Below, one piece after another: positions 53,192-62,940 of a stretch of DNA of 64,000 bases. The translations under genes and the position numbers were made by a program. Under the pieces are notes generated by a model that did no database searches, was not told the DNA's origin, and saw only the letters and a program-made list of their open reading frames with translations. Source of the stretch: Kitasatospora phosalacinea (GTDB taxonomy: Bacteria > Actinomycetota > Actinomycetes > Streptomycetales > Streptomycetaceae); contig NZ_JNWZ01000034.1 of NCBI RefSeq assembly GCF_000716545.1, positions 7,284 to 71,283 of the forward strand. Direction: 5' to 3'. Within the stretch, counting starts at the first letter, position 1; each line of letters begins with the position of its first letter.

Positions 53192-54268
53192 TCAGTGCCC
53201 GCCCTTGGGCGAGCGCCAGCGCGCGATGCCCCGGGCAACGAGGTTGAGGGCCATCACGAAGGCGATCAGCACCAGGGCGGCGCCCCAGGCCCGCTGGTAC
53301 CCGTAGTCGTTGTTGATCTGCGAGTACTGCTGCCAGATGTAGAGCGGGAGCGACTGCTGCGGCCCGTTGAACGGGTCGCTGTTGATGAAGTCGGCGCCGA
53401 ACACCAGCATCATCACGGGGGCGGTCTCGCCGGTGATGCGGGCGACCGCCAGCATCACGCCGGTGGTGATGCCGCCCACGGCGGTGGGCAGGACGATCCG
53501 CAGGATGGTCTTCCACCTGGGCACGCCGAGCGCGTACGAGGCTTCGCGGAGCTCGTTCGGGACGAGCTTGAGCATCTCCTCGGTCGAGCGGACCACGACC
53601 GGCATCATCAGGATCGCCAGCGCGAGGCTGCCGGAGAAGCCGGAGTACTCGAAGCCGAGGGCGATGTTCCAGACGGAGAGGACGAACAGGCCGGCGACGA
53701 CCGACGGGATGCCGGTCATGACGTCGACGAAGAAGGTGACCGCCTTGGCGAGCCGGCCGCGGCCGTACTCCACCAGGTAGACGGCGGTGAGCAGGCCGAT
53801 CGGCGCGGCGATCAGGGTGGCCAGCAGGACCTGCTCGATGGTGCCGATGATGGCGTGGTAGATGCCGCCGTCCGGGCTGAGGGTGGCGACGACGCCCTTC
53901 ATCGAGTGGGTGAGGAACTCGGGGCTGATCGCGCCGATGCCCTGCTGGACGGTGTAGACGGTCAGCGAGACCAGCGGCACCACGGCGCAGACGAAGGAGA
54001 CCCAGACCAGCGAGGTGGCGAACCGGTCCCTGGCCTGGCGGCGGCCCTCGACCGAGGCCGAGACGGTGTAGCTGACGGCCAGGAAGAGCAGCGCGGAGAT
54101 CAGGCCCCACTGCACGTGGCTCTTGAGGCCGGCGGCGGCGCCGATGCCGCAGCCGAGGGCGATCGAGGCGACGGCGGTGCCGGCCGGCGCCCAGCGGGGC
54201 AGCCGGGCCGCGGTCAGCCGCTGGGTGAGCTGCGGCGGAGTGGCGTCGGTGATGGTCACGGTGCTCAC
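53192..54268 (-). CDS. pstA: phosphate ABC transporter permease PstA
   Basis: 358 residues. After a ~25-residue polar head come two extra N-terminal helices and the six-helix permease core with the EAA loop ([20 protein letters not shown]), contacting PstB. GTG 54268 overlaps the pstC stop by 4 bp. The two additional N-terminal helices are usual in actinobacterial PstA. Confidence 0.95.
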   Translation of the reverse strand: MSTVTITDATPPQLTQRLTAARLPRWAPAGTAVASIALGCGIGAAAGLKSHVQWGLISALLFLAVSYTVSASVEGRRQARDRFATSLVWVSFVCAVVPLVSLTVYTVQQGIGAISPEFLTHSMKGVVATLSPDGGIYHAIIGTIEQVLLATLIAAPIGLLTAVYLVEYGRGRLAKAVTFFVDVMTGIPSVVAGLFVLSVWNIALGFEYSGFSGSLALAILMMPVVVRSTEEMLKLVPNELREASYALGVPRWKTILRIVLPTAVGGITTGVMLAVARITGETAPVMMLVFGADFINSDPFNGPQQSLPLYIWQQYSQINNDYGYQRAWGAALVLIAFVMALNLVARGIARWRSPKGGH

Positions 54269-55248
54269 GCGGCGGCCCCCGAGTACTCCTTGCGACGGGC
54301 GATGATCATGCGGGCCGCGCCGTTCACCAGCAGGGTGATGACGAACAGGACCAGGCCGGAGGCCATCAGGGCGTCCCGGCCCAGCGGCTGGGCCTCGTTG
54401 AACTTCAGCGCGATGTTCTGCGCGAAGGTGCCGCCGCCCGGGTCGAGCAGGTGCAGCGACAGCACGCTGTTGGTGGAGAGCACGGTGGCGACCGCGATGG
54501 TCTCGCCGAGCGCGCGGCCCAGGCCGAGCATCGACGCGGAGATGATGCCGGGGCGGCCGAAGGGCAGCACCGCGGTGCGGATCATCTCCCAGCGGGTCGC
54601 GCCGAGCGCGAGCGCCGCCTCCTCGTGCATCCGCGGGACCTGCCGGAAGACCTCGCGGGTGACCGCGGTGATGATCGGCAGCACCATGATCGCGAGCAGG
54701 ATGCCGACGGTGAACAGGTTGCGCGCCGGGACGCCGGCGCTGGACTGGTCGAAGAGGTACGTCCAGCCGAGGTACTGGTCCATCCAGCTGGTCAGGCCGT
54801 CCATGTGCGGGACGAGGAACAGCACGCCCCACAGGCCGTAGACGATGGACGGGACGGCGGCCAGCAGGTCCACCAGGTAGGCGAAGGGCTGGGCGATCCG
54901 GCGGGGCGCGTAGTGCGAGATGAACAGCGCGATGCCGACCGCGACCGGGACCGCGATGATCATCGCGATCAGCGCGCTGACCAGGGTGCCGAAGGTGAGG
55001 ACGGCGATGCCGAACACCGGCTTCGCGGCGTCCGGGGTCCACTCGAAGCTGGTGAGGAAGTTGCCCTCGTTCTTGCCCAGGGCGAGGAAGGAGCGGTAGG
55101 CGAGGAAGCCTGCGATGGCGGCCATGATGACCAGCAGCAGGATGCCCGAGCCCCGCGAGAGGTTGAAGAAGACGCTGTCGCCGCGGCGGCTGTCGCCCCG
55201 GCTCCGTCGAGCCCGTCCCCGCGCGTCGGCGGGGGGTGCAGAAGTCAT
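54265..55248 (-). CDS. pstC: phosphate ABC transporter permease PstC
   Basis: 327 residues. An Arg-rich cytoplasmic head is followed by a permease with six helices and the EAA loop ([20 protein letters not shown]). [20 protein letters not shown] is typical of PstC. The ATG has GGAG 9 bases upstream. It is separated from pstS by a hairpin that probably lowers its transcription relative to pstS. Confidence 0.95.
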   Translation of the reverse strand: MTSAPPADARGRARRSRGDSRRGDSVFFNLSRGSGILLLVIMAAIAGFLAYRSFLALGKNEGNFLTSFEWTPDAAKPVFGIAVLTFGTLVSALIAMIIAVPVAVGIALFISHYAPRRIAQPFAYLVDLLAAVPSIVYGLWGVLFLVPHMDGLTSWMDQYLGWTYLFDQSSAGVPARNLFTVGILLAIMVLPIITAVTREVFRQVPRMHEEAALALGATRWEMIRTAVLPFGRPGIISASMLGLGRALGETIAVATVLSTNSVLSLHLLDPGGGTFAQNIALKFNEAQPLGRDALMASGLVLFVITLLVNGAARMIIARRKEYSGAAA

Positions 55249-55356
55249 GATCGTTTACTCCGGTCTGGCGGCGCTGCCCCGCGGAGGGCGGCACCTTGGC
55301 GGCGGTGCCCCGGACGTTCTCGTGGTGTGTGGGTGGTGCGCTGCGGCGAACGCCCC

Positions 55357-55398
55357 GGCCGGACGGCCCCTCCCCCCTCCTTGGGGGGCCGTCCGGCC
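55357..55398 (-). terminator. hairpin between pstS and pstC
   Basis: 14-bp arms (GGCCGGACGGCCCC) around a 14-base loop, beginning 16 bases after the pstS stop. It may act as a partial terminator or mRNA stabiliser, giving more PstS than PstC/A/B. Confidence 0.65.
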
Positions 55399-55413
55399 GG
55401 TCGCCGCTCAGGC

Positions 55414-56559
55414 TCAGGCCAGGGCGTCGATCTGGGTCTTGACCTTGGTCGCGAGCTCGGCCGGCAGCGGCACGTAGCCGACCGCGCCGATGGCCTGCTG
55501 GCCGGCGTCGCTGACGGTGTAGTTCAGGAAGGACTTCAGGACCGGCAGGGTCTCGGCCTTGTTGCCCTTGTCGCAGACGATCTCGTAGGTGACCAGGGTG
55601 ATCGGGTAGTTGCCCTCGGCCTTGGTCGCGTAGTCGATGTCCAGCGCCAGGTCGGCACCGGTGCCGGTGACCTTGGCGGAGGCCAGGGTGGCGGCGGCGT
55701 TGGCGGCGGTGGCCTCGACCGGCTTGGAGGCGCCGGTGTTGATCGCGGCGCTGTTCAGCTTGTTGGTCTGGGCGTAGGAGAGCTCGACGTAGGAGATCGA
55801 GTTCTTGGTCTGCTTGACCAGGGCCGCGACGCCGGCCGAGCCGTTCGCGGACTGGCCGCCCTGGCCCGCCCAGGCCTTGGCCGCCGGGTACTTCCAGTTG
55901 CCGCCGCCGGCCTTGGCCAGGTAGCCGGTCAGGTTGGCGGTGGTGCCGGAGTCCTCCGAGCGGTGGATCGCCTGGATGTCGGCGGCCGGGAGGTTCACGC
56001 CCGGGTTCAGGGCGGCGATCGCCGGGTCGTTCCACTTGGTGATCTGCGAGTCGAAGATCTTCGCCAGGGTCGGGCCGTCCACGACCAGCTTGTCGACGCC
56101 CTCGATGTTGAAGACGATCGAGACCAGGCCGCCGACCATCGGGAGGTCGATCGCCTGGCCGCCGGTGCAGACCGCCTTCGAGGCGTCGACCTCGGCCGGC
56201 TTGAGGGCCGAGTCGGAGCCCGCGAAGGCGATCTTGCCCTGGTTGAACTGGGTGACGCCGGCACCGGAGCCGCCGCCGGAGTAGGTCAGGGTGGCGCTGG
56301 AGCAGGCGGCGCTGTAGGCGGCCTTCCAGACGTCGATGGCCGGAGCCTGCGCGGTCGAACCGGCGCCCAGCAGCTGACCGCCCTTGTCGGCACAGACGAT
56401 CTTGGCCGGGGCGGCCGCCGTCGAACCACCGGAGGCGGAGGAGCCCGAGGTGTTGTTCGAGCTGTTGTCGTCCGTGCCGCAAGCCGAGAGCGACAGCGTG
56501 GAGACGAGCGCGACGGCACCGATGGCGAGGGCCTTGGAGCGGCCGTTCCGCAGGTTCAC
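55414..56559 (-). CDS. pstS: phosphate-binding lipoprotein PstS
   Basis: 381 residues. A lipoprotein signal peptide with lipobox LSAC (Cys27) and a Ser/Asn-rich linker lead to the PstS fold: GSTAQAPAIDVWKAAYSAAC, TYSGGGSGAGVTQF with phosphate-binding residues, IHRSEDSGTTANLTGYLA and YVELSYAQTNKLNSAAI. It captures phosphate outside the membrane for PstC/A. The GTG is preceded by AAAGGG. A PHO box lies ~120 bp upstream. Confidence 0.96.
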   Translation of the reverse strand: MNLRNGRSKALAIGAVALVSTLSLSACGTDDNSSNNTSGSSASGGSTAAAPAKIVCADKGGQLLGAGSTAQAPAIDVWKAAYSAACSSATLTYSGGGSGAGVTQFNQGKIAFAGSDSALKPAEVDASKAVCTGGQAIDLPMVGGLVSIVFNIEGVDKLVVDGPTLAKIFDSQITKWNDPAIAALNPGVNLPAADIQAIHRSEDSGTTANLTGYLAKAGGGNWKYPAAKAWAGQGGQSANGSAGVAALVKQTKNSISYVELSYAQTNKLNSAAINTGASKPVEATAANAAATLASAKVTGTGADLALDIDYATKAEGNYPITLVTYEIVCDKGNKAETLPVLKSFLNYTVSDAGQQAIGAVGYVPLPAELATKVKTQIDALA

Positions 56560-56679
56560 TGGGTGTCCCTTTCTGAGGCAATGCCGGTCTGGGAGCGACC
56601 GGTTTTGCTGTGGTCCGGGGCCCTGTCCGGCCCTCCGGTAATCCAGAAGTTAGGCAGGACAGGTGACGCGTCAGCCCGA

Positions 56680-56701
56680 CGCAAATGAACGGGGAGTGAA
56701 C
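56680..56701 (-). promoter_or_regulatory. PHO box of pstS (PhoP binding site)
   Basis: On the minus strand two 11-bp direct repeats, GTTCACTCCCC and GTTCATTTGCG, match the PhoP unit GTTCACC-type. Weaker units continue downstream (TCGGGCTGACG, CGTCACCTGTC). A TAACTT at 56647-56652 may be the -10. Confidence 0.85.
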
Positions 56702-56804
56702 CTCGAAGGGACGTCAGGAAACTGCGGCCGGTAGTAACGGTTGCGTCACGGTGGGGGCGCGGTGAGATCACCCGCACGACCCGTGCGGACCACCCGGACG
56801 GCCC

Positions 56805-57329
56805 TCAACCGAGCAGCAGCTCCAGCAGCGCGTCCACCAGCACCCGGTCCCGCGGGTGGGTCAGCCGCTCCCTGGCGCGCTTCGGCGGCAGCCACTCCAG
56901 CCGGTCCACCTCCCGGTTGGGCCGGAACGAGCCACCCGTCGGCACCGCCGACCAGTACCGGACCTCCTTCGGCCGGCCGTGCGCCAGGTAGTGCTGCGCC
57001 GGCAGCTCCGGGCCCAGCACGCAGCGCATCCCGGTCTCCTCCAGCACCTCGCGCAGCGCCGCCGCCCGCCAGCCCTCGCCCGGGTCCAGCTTCCCCTTCG
57101 GCAGGCTCCAGTCGTCGTACTTGGGCCGGTGCACCAGCGCGATCCGCGGCTTCTTGCGGCCCTTGCCGCCCTTCTTCGGCGGCCCCGGCACCCACAGCAC
57201 CGCCCCCGCCGCCAGCACCGTCGAACGGGAGCCCGCCGCCGGACGGCGGTCGAGCCGGACCCCGCCCGACCGGGCCGGGGCGCGGTCGGGCGGGGAGGAG
57301 CGGTCTGGCATGAGCGGTACGCGGTCCAT
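56805..57329 (-). CDS. Nudix hydrolase
   Basis: 174 residues. The Nudix box is complete (GKLDPGEGWRAAALREVLEE then TGMR), coordinating metal for cleavage of a nucleoside diphosphate linked to another moiety. It follows a ~30-residue Arg/Pro/Ser-rich head and the segment VLAAGAVLWVPG. It lies 21 bp after the CHAD gene on the same strand, suggesting work on polyphosphate, diadenosine polyphosphate or a related metabolite. No strong ribosome site is seen; ATG 57311 is a possible start. Confidence 0.88.
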   Translation of the reverse strand: MDRVPLMPDRSSPPDRAPARSGGVRLDRRPAAGSRSTVLAAGAVLWVPGPPKKGGKGRKKPRIALVHRPKYDDWSLPKGKLDPGEGWRAAALREVLEETGMRCVLGPELPAQHYLAHGRPKEVRYWSAVPTGGSFRPNREVDRLEWLPPKRARERLTHPRDRVLVDALLELLLG

Positions 57330-57350
57330 CCGGGCAGGGGGAACAGGGGC

Positions 57351-58424
57351 TCAGTCCGGCAGCACCGCCACCGGGCCGACCAGCCCGGGCGCCACCCCCG
57401 GCCACTGGCGCCCGAAAGCGTACCGGGCCGACTCCACCTCCAGGCGCTGGTCCGCGTGCACCACGCCCAGCACGTACGCCGTCGCCGGGGTGATCCGCGG
57501 CGTGCGCGCCGCCGTCGCCACCGTCGCCGCCGCGTCCGACGCCTCCTGGTGCCGCGCCAGCACCCCGTCCAGCTCCGCCAGGCCCTCGCCCGGCGCCCCG
57601 CACACCTCCAGCGCGTACCTGGCCCGCTTCACCAGGATCCGGGCCCGCAGCCACGGCGCGTCGTCCGCCGCCAGCGCCGCGTCCGCGTCCGCCGCCGCCG
57701 CGCGCGCCGCCGGGACCGCGCCCGGCTCCGCCGGCCCCGCGCCCAGCCGGTGCAGCCCCGTCCCGCCGTACGCCCGCGCCGACCGCCGCCACGGCAGCCG
57801 CTCGCCCGCCCCCAGCAGCGCGCCCAGCGCCGCTGCGGTCTGCGGCAGCAGCGCCGCCGCCGGCTCCGCGGCCGCCGGCGCCACCAGCGGCACGTCCCCC
57901 GCCAGCAGCGTCATCCGGTCCGCCAGCGCGTGCAGCCGGGCCGAACGCAGCTCCTGCAGCAGCGCGGTGTGCGCCCTGGTCCTGGCCAGCGTCAGCTGCC
58001 GCTCCAGCAGCGCCCGGGCCTTGGGCGCGCCCGCGTGCCCGGCCAGCATGCCCGCCGCGTCCGGAGAGGTGTCGGCCAGCGAGTCCAGCGCGCCCAGCAG
58101 CCGCACCGCCCGCCGCTGGTAGCCCGGCTCCTGCGCCAGCAGGTTCAACAGCCAGCGCAGCTCGGTGCGCGACTCCTGCGCCCACTGCGGCTCGAACACC
58201 GCCGCGAAGGTGTGCAGCGCCCCGCCGACCCGGCGCACCACCCGCAGCAGGTCGTCCGCGGCCCGCGCCGACGCCGGGAGCGCCCCCGGTCTGGACCCCG
58301 CCTCGCCTACCGCCTGCGGCAGGGCGCGCAGGAACGCGCCCGCCTGGGCGGTCAGGTAGCCGGCAAGGACCTCCCCGGCGGTCGCGGCGCGCGCCACCGG
58401 GGCCGTCGTCGGCGCATCGGTCAT
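57351..58424 (-). CDS. CHAD-domain protein (polyphosphate-associated)
   Basis: 357 residues, alpha-helical, with conserved His and Lys/Arg of CHAD helical bundles (VRRVGGALHTFAAVFEPQWA, ILVKRARYALEVCGA, LGVVHADQRLEVESARYAFG). CHAD domains bind polyphosphate and localise to its granules. It is placed directly downstream of ppk (90-bp gap), which supports that role. The ATG has GGGGAG ~10 bases upstream. No CYTH domain is fused. Confidence 0.85.
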   Translation of the reverse strand: MTDAPTTAPVARAATAGEVLAGYLTAQAGAFLRALPQAVGEAGSRPGALPASARAADDLLRVVRRVGGALHTFAAVFEPQWAQESRTELRWLLNLLAQEPGYQRRAVRLLGALDSLADTSPDAAGMLAGHAGAPKARALLERQLTLARTRAHTALLQELRSARLHALADRMTLLAGDVPLVAPAAAEPAAALLPQTAAALGALLGAGERLPWRRSARAYGGTGLHRLGAGPAEPGAVPAARAAAADADAALAADDAPWLRARILVKRARYALEVCGAPGEGLAELDGVLARHQEASDAAATVATAARTPRITPATAYVLGVVHADQRLEVESARYAFGRQWPGVAPGLVGPVAVLPD

Positions 58425-58514
58425 GGCTGTGGCTCTCCCCGTTTCCCCTCCCTGGGCCTGCCCCAGGGGTGCAGTCCGCCCGCGCCGGGGCTCCCGGCAC
58501 GGGCGGGGTGCCGC

Positions 58515-60941
58515 TCAGCGCGCGGCGGCGGAGCCGCGGTTGCGGCGGCGCGAGTCGATCAGCAGGTCCTGGACGTGGCGCAGCGGCCGGCCCTCGGCGT
58601 CCTGCGCGTGCCTGGTCCAGGTGCCGTCCCCGCCCAGGTGCCAGGAGTCGGTCTCGTCCGAGACGCCCAGCTCCAGCAGGCCGTTCAGCTCGGCCCGGTG
58701 CGCCGGGTCGGTGACCCGCACCAGCGCCTCTATCCGGCGGTCCAGGTTGCGGTGCATCATGTCGGCGCTGCCGATCCACACCTCCGGGTCGCCCCCGTTG
58801 CCGAACACGAACACCCGGGAGTGCTCCAGGAACCGCCCGAGTATCGACCGCACCCGGACGTTCTCGCTCAGCCCCGGCACGCCCGGCCGGATCGCGCAGA
58901 TCCCGCGCACCCACACGTCCACCGGCACCCCGGCCTGCGAGGCCCGGTACAGCGCGTCGATCACCACCTCGTCGACGATCGAGTTGACCTTGATCCGGAC
59001 GAAGGCCGGCCGCCCGGCCCGGTGGTGCGCGATCTCCCCGTTGATCCGCGCCACCAGCCCGTCCCGCAGCCCGCGCGGCGCGGTCAGCAGCCGCCGGTAC
59101 GACTCGCGCCGCGAGTACCCCGACAGCCGGTTGAACAGGTCGCTCAGGTCGGCGCCGACCTGCGGGTCGGCCGTCAGCAGGCCCAGGTCCTCGTACAGCC
59201 GGGCCGTCTTCGGGTGGTAGTTGCCGGTGCCCACGTGCGAGTAGCGGCGCAGCGTGTCGCCCTCCTGGCGGACCACCAGCGACAGCTTGCAGTGCGTCTT
59301 CAGCCCGACCAGGCCGTACACCACGTGGCAGCCGGACTCCTCCAGCTTCCGGGCCCACTTGATGTTCGCCTGCTCGTCGAACCTGGCCTTGATCTCCACC
59401 AGCACCAGCACCTGCTTGCCGGACTCCGCCGCGTCGATCAACGCGTCCACGATCGGCGAGTCGCCGGAGGTGCGGTACAGCGTCTGCTTGATCGCCAGCA
59501 CGTGCGGGTCCGCGGCGGCCTGCTCCAGGAACGCCTGCACCGAGGTGGAGAACGAGTCGTACGGGTGGTGCAGCAGCACGTCCCGCTCGCGCATCGCCCC
59601 GAAGATGTCCGGCAGCGTCGCCGACTCCACGTCGGTCAGCCCGCGCGCCGTGCCCGCCACGAACTTCGGGTACTTCAACTCCGGCCGGTCCAGGTCGGCG
59701 ATCCCGAACAGCCCGGTCAGGTCCAGCGGCCCGGGCAGCGGGAAGACCTCCGCCTCGGTGATGTTCAGCTCCCGCACCAGCAGGTCCAGGATGTACGGGT
59801 CGATCGACTCCTCGACCTCCAGGCGCACCGGCGGGCCGAAGCGGCGCCGCATCAGCTCCTTCTCCAGCGCCTTCAGGATGTTCTCGGTGTCGTCCTCCTC
59901 CACCTCCAGGTCCTCGTTGCGGGTGACCCGGAACGCGTGGTGGGCGAGCACCTCCATCCCCGGGAACAGCTCCTCCAGGTGCGCCCCCATCACGTCCTCC
60001 AGCGGCACGTACCGCTGCGGCGACGCCTCCAGGAACCTCGACAGCGACTGCGGGACCTTCACCCGGGCGAAGTGCTTGTGCCCCGACACCGGGTTGCGCA
60101 CCACCACCGCCAGGTTCAGCGACAGCCCCGATATGTACGGGAACGGGTGCGCCGGGTCGACCGCCAGCGGCGTCAGGACGGGGAAGATCTGCTGCCGGAA
60201 CAGCGTGTGCAGCCGGGCCTGCTCGGTCTCCGCCAAGTCCGGCCAGCGCACCAGTTCGATGCCCTCGGCCGCCAGGTCCGGCAGCACCTCCTGCTGGAAC
60301 GTCGCCGCGTGGCGCGCCATCAGCTCGCGCGAGCGCCGCCAGATCTGGTCCAGCACCTCGCGCGGCTGCAGGCCCGACGCCGAGCGCTGCGCCACCCCGG
60401 TGGCGATCCGGCGCTTGAGGCCGGCCACCCGCACCATGAAGAACTCGTCCAGGTTGGACGCGAAGATCGCCAGGAACTTGGCCCGCTCCAGCAGCGGGAT
60501 GTCCGGGTCCTCCGCGAGCTCCAGCACCCGCTCGTTGAACGCCAGCCAGCTGCGCTCGCGGTCCAGGAAGCGGCCCTGCGGCAGTTCCCCCTCCTCCGCG
60601 CCGCCCGACGCCCCCGACGGGAAGGCCGCCGTCACCGCCGCGGGCAGCGCCGTCGCCGCCCGCGGCGACTCGGCCGCGGACCCGGGCTTGGCGTCCGTCC
60701 TGGCGCCGGACTCGGGCTCGGTCCCGGCGTCGGACCTGGGCTCGACCGACCTGCCCTTGCCGCGCGCCGGCACCGCGCGCGGCCGCACCTCCTTGCCCGA
60801 CTCCTTGCCCGCGTCCTTGCCGGCGGCGACCCTGCCGCCGGCACCGGACCCGGTCCTGACACCCGACCGCACGGCCGGCTTCTGCTCACTACCGCGCTCG
60901 GCCGGGTCGGCCGAGCCGGAGACGGGGCGGGGGATGCTCAT
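58515..60941 (-). CDS. ppk: polyphosphate kinase Ppk (PPK1)
   Basis: 808 residues. PPK1 polymerises the gamma phosphate of ATP into polyphosphate. The N-, head and C-domains start at [20 protein letters not shown]. The autophosphorylated His lies in [34 protein letters not shown] and [20 protein letters not shown] are conserved. A ~115-residue Ala/Gly/Ser/Arg/Lys-rich, apparently disordered extension precedes the enzyme. ATG 60941 follows AGGAGGAGC; ATG 61106 would add 55 Arg/Pro-rich residues and seems less likely. Confidence 0.93.
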   Translation of the reverse strand: MSIPRPVSGSADPAERGSEQKPAVRSGVRTGSGAGGRVAAGKDAGKESGKEVRPRAVPARGKGRSVEPRSDAGTEPESGARTDAKPGSAAESPRAATALPAAVTAAFPSGASGGAEEGELPQGRFLDRERSWLAFNERVLELAEDPDIPLLERAKFLAIFASNLDEFFMVRVAGLKRRIATGVAQRSASGLQPREVLDQIWRRSRELMARHAATFQQEVLPDLAAEGIELVRWPDLAETEQARLHTLFRQQIFPVLTPLAVDPAHPFPYISGLSLNLAVVVRNPVSGHKHFARVKVPQSLSRFLEASPQRYVPLEDVMGAHLEELFPGMEVLAHHAFRVTRNEDLEVEEDDTENILKALEKELMRRRFGPPVRLEVEESIDPYILDLLVRELNITEAEVFPLPGPLDLTGLFGIADLDRPELKYPKFVAGTARGLTDVESATLPDIFGAMRERDVLLHHPYDSFSTSVQAFLEQAAADPHVLAIKQTLYRTSGDSPIVDALIDAAESGKQVLVLVEIKARFDEQANIKWARKLEESGCHVVYGLVGLKTHCKLSLVVRQEGDTLRRYSHVGTGNYHPKTARLYEDLGLLTADPQVGADLSDLFNRLSGYSRRESYRRLLTAPRGLRDGLVARINGEIAHHRAGRPAFVRIKVNSIVDEVVIDALYRASQAGVPVDVWVRGICAIRPGVPGLSENVRVRSILGRFLEHSRVFVFGNGGDPEVWIGSADMMHRNLDRRIEALVRVTDPAHRAELNGLLELGVSDETDSWHLGGDGTWTRHAQDAEGRPLRHVQDLLIDSRRRNRGSAAAR

Positions 60942-61123
60942 CGGTTCCAGCTCCTCCTGCAGGACGCGGCCCCGGCGGGGCGCAGGGCATGACTCCGCAG
61001 GCTGCTCGTCATCGTCGAGCCAGGTCCACCCGCCCGGCGGCGCCGGGACCCGCCCGAACGGGCGGTGGGTGGAGCGGTGACGCGGACGCGGCAATACGGA
61101 CGACATTCTGTGATCTTCGCGGC

Positions 61124-61145
61124 GTCAATTGAATCCACGGTAAAC
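61124..61145 (-). promoter_or_regulatory. PHO-box-like repeat upstream of ppk
   Basis: On the minus strand GTTTACCGTGG followed by ATTCAATTGAC, two 11-bp units each similar to the PhoP repeat. It lies ~183 bp before the chosen ppk start. Less perfect than the pstS box. Confidence 0.4.
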
Positions 61146-61226
61146 ACCGCATGGCCAGGAGGAAAGCTGAGTCCGTCGCCCCTGTGGCCGTCGGCGGACG
61201 CTCCTCTCCGCCCGCGTTCGACCAGC

Positions 61227-62153
61227 TCAGCGCGGGCCGGACGGCTCCCACCGGTACATGAGGTCGACCTCGTGGACGGTGAAACCCAACCGCTCGTACA
61301 CCCGGACGGCGGCCGCGTTGTCCGCGTCCACGTACAGCATCACCGTCGGCAGGCCGCGATCCAGGACCAGGTGTCGCAGACCCACCGCCGTCAACGCCTT
61401 ACCCAGGCCATTACCCTGCTCGGCCGGATCCACCCCCACCACGTACACCTCGCCCGGGCCGTCCGGCTGGGTCTTCGTCCAGTGGAAGCCCACCAGCCGG
61501 CCGTCCCGCTCCGCCAGGAAGAAGCCCTTCGGGTCGAACCACGGCTCGGCGATCCGCTCCGCCAGGTCGCGCTGCGTCCAGGAGCCCTGCTCCGGGTGGT
61601 GCGCGAAGGCCAGCGCGTTCAGCGCGAGCCAGGACGCCTCGTCCCGGCCCGGCTCGAACGTCCGCAGCTCGACGCCCGCCGGCAGCGGCACCGCGTCCGG
61701 CGCCGGTGCGGTGCGCCGCATCTGCCGCAGCTCGCGCACCAGCACCGCCCCGTGCACCCCGGCCAGGTGCCGGGCGGCCGGGAGGCCGCCGTGCGCCCAG
61801 AAGTCCAGCCCGGCGTCGGCCCCGGGCCCGGCCAGCACCTCGCGCACCAGCTCGCCGCCCAGGCCCCGGCCGCGCTCGGCCGGGGCCACCGTCAGCTCCA
61901 CCGTCCCCGGCCCGGCCCCCTCGACCTGCGCGTAGCCGACCACGGCGCCGTCCACCGACTGCACCAGGTGCCGCACGCCCTCGCGCGGGCTGTCCGGCCG
62001 GATCCGCAGCCGCCCGGCCTCCGACACCGCCTCCCGGCCGTCCGCCCGGGCCGCCGCCGCGAGCAGTTCCCGCACCTCACCGGCCTGCCCGGGCGTCAGC
62101 GCCTCGACCCGCTCGACCCGGCCCGCACCTGACGTGTTCTCAGAAATCCGCAT
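61227..62153 (-). CDS. mshD: mycothiol synthase MshD
   Basis: 308 residues, two tandem GNAT acetyltransferase domains, the plan of MshD, which acetylates Cys-GlcN-Ins in the last step of mycothiol synthesis. Acetyl-CoA loops are VAPAERGRGLGGELVREVLA (N-domain) and GVDPAEQGNGLGKALTAVGL (C-domain); LYVDADNAAAVRVYERLGF closes the second. The start ATG 62153 has TAGGCT 6 bases upstream and no Shine-Dalgarno sequence. Confidence 0.93.
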   Translation of the reverse strand: MRISENTSGAGRVERVEALTPGQAGEVRELLAAAARADGREAVSEAGRLRIRPDSPREGVRHLVQSVDGAVVGYAQVEGAGPGTVELTVAPAERGRGLGGELVREVLAGPGADAGLDFWAHGGLPAARHLAGVHGAVLVRELRQMRRTAPAPDAVPLPAGVELRTFEPGRDEASWLALNALAFAHHPEQGSWTQRDLAERIAEPWFDPKGFFLAERDGRLVGFHWTKTQPDGPGEVYVVGVDPAEQGNGLGKALTAVGLRHLVLDRGLPTVMLYVDADNAAAVRVYERLGFTVHEVDLMYRWEPSGPR

Positions 62154-62159
62154 GCGGCG

Positions 62160-62165
62160 AGCCTA
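62160..62165 (-). promoter_or_regulatory. -10 element of a leaderless promoter (mshD)
   Basis: TAGGCT on the minus strand, 6 bases before ATG 62153. Confidence 0.5.
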
Positions 62166-62202
62166 CGTTCTCCGCTCCGCTTCCAGCAGGGCTCCGGTAC
62201 CG

Positions 62203-62835
62203 TCACGGCCCCGGCCAGGCCGCCAGCGCCAGTTCGGCCGTCGCGGCCAGCTCCGCCGCGTCCGCCCCGTCCCTGGCCCGCTGCGACATGCCCTGCAGCA
62301 CCGCCCCGAAGTACCGGGCCAGCGCCGCCGGGGACACCCCCGCCGGCAGCTCGCCCAGCCGCCCGGCGTCCGCCAGCCGCTCCTCGAACAGCCGCAGGTT
62401 CGCCGCCCGCAGCCCGCGCAGGAACTCCGCCACCTCCTCGTCCTGGGCCGCGATGTTCACCGCCGCACTGATCACCAGGCACCCCGCCGGGTGCGCCGGA
62501 TCCGGGTAGATCCGGGCCGCCTCCCGCAGGATCCGGGCGAACGCCGCCCGCGCCGACGCCTCCTCGGCCAGTGCCACCGCCACGAACTCCCCCGCCGGGG
62601 AGCTCCCGTACGCCTCCACCACCTCGCGGAACAGCGCCGCCTTGTCACCGAACGCCGCGTACAGGCTGCCCGGCTTGATCCCCATCGCCCCGGTCAGCTC
62701 GCCCACCGAGGTCGCCTGGTAGCCGCGCTCCCAGAACAGCCTGGTCGCCGCCGCCAGCACCGCCGCCCGGTCGAAGGCCGGCGGCCGGCCCCGCTTCGCC
62801 GCCGTCCCGGTCGCGCCCGCCTTCTCCACTGCCAT
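62203..62835 (-). CDS. TetR-family repressor of the adjacent dehydrogenase
   Basis: 210 residues. The N-terminal helix-turn-helix (RAAVLAAATRLFWERGYQAT, SVGELTGAMGIKPGSLYAAF) is followed by a ligand-binding domain of the AcrR/TetR_C_16-like type (PAGCLVISAAVNIAAQDEEV, with a possible redox Cys). It is divergent from a short-chain dehydrogenase gene, with two matching palindromes between them, so it most likely represses both. ATG 62835 has TAAAAT 7 bases upstream, inside an operator. Confidence 0.9.
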   Translation of the reverse strand: MAVEKAGATGTAAKRGRPPAFDRAAVLAAATRLFWERGYQATSVGELTGAMGIKPGSLYAAFGDKAALFREVVEAYGSSPAGEFVAVALAEEASARAAFARILREAARIYPDPAHPAGCLVISAAVNIAAQDEEVAEFLRGLRAANLRLFEERLADAGRLGELPAGVSPAALARYFGAVLQGMSQRARDGADAAELAATAELALAAWPGP

Positions 62836-62842
62836 GCCGACC

Positions 62843-62848
62843 ATTTTA
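62843..62848 (-). promoter_or_regulatory. -10 element of the TetR gene, leaderless
   Basis: TAAAAT on the minus strand, 7 bases before ATG 62835 and inside operator 1. Confidence 0.55.
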
Positions 62849-62865
62849 GAGCGGTCGCTCAAGAA
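62844..62865. promoter_or_regulatory. TetR operator 1
   Basis: 22-bp near-palindrome centred on GAGCGGTCGCTC, with right half CTCAAGAA identical to operator 2. It covers the -10 of the TetR gene, so autorepression is expected. Confidence 0.65.
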
Positions 62866-62881
62866 AGGCGTCGAGGCGTGC

Positions 62882-62887
62882 TAATTT
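62882..62887 (+). promoter_or_regulatory. likely -10 of the dehydrogenase gene
   Basis: TAATTT, 3 bp before operator 2, so initiation would fall inside that operator. Confidence 0.4.
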
Positions 62888-62889
62888 TC

Positions 62890-62911
62890 TTCTTGAGCGA
62901 TCACTCAAGAA
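62890..62911. promoter_or_regulatory. TetR operator 2
   Basis: 22-bp near-perfect palindrome: TTCTTGAGCGA with its complement TCACTCAAGAA, one mismatched pair. It lies 30 bp before the dehydrogenase start. Confidence 0.7.
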
Positions 62912-62940
62912 ATGAGCGACGCCGAGAGAAGGGACCCACC

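Noticed and set aside
53192-56581. 1,129-codon minus-strand frame across pstS, pstC and pstA
   Set aside because: It is out of frame with the real pst genes for most of its length and is Arg/Gly/Pro-rich; only its end coincides with pstA.
56856-60992. 1,378-codon plus-strand frame opposite ppk, CHAD and the Nudix gene
   Set aside because: Arg/Leu/His-rich shadow of well-supported enzymes; no domain visible.
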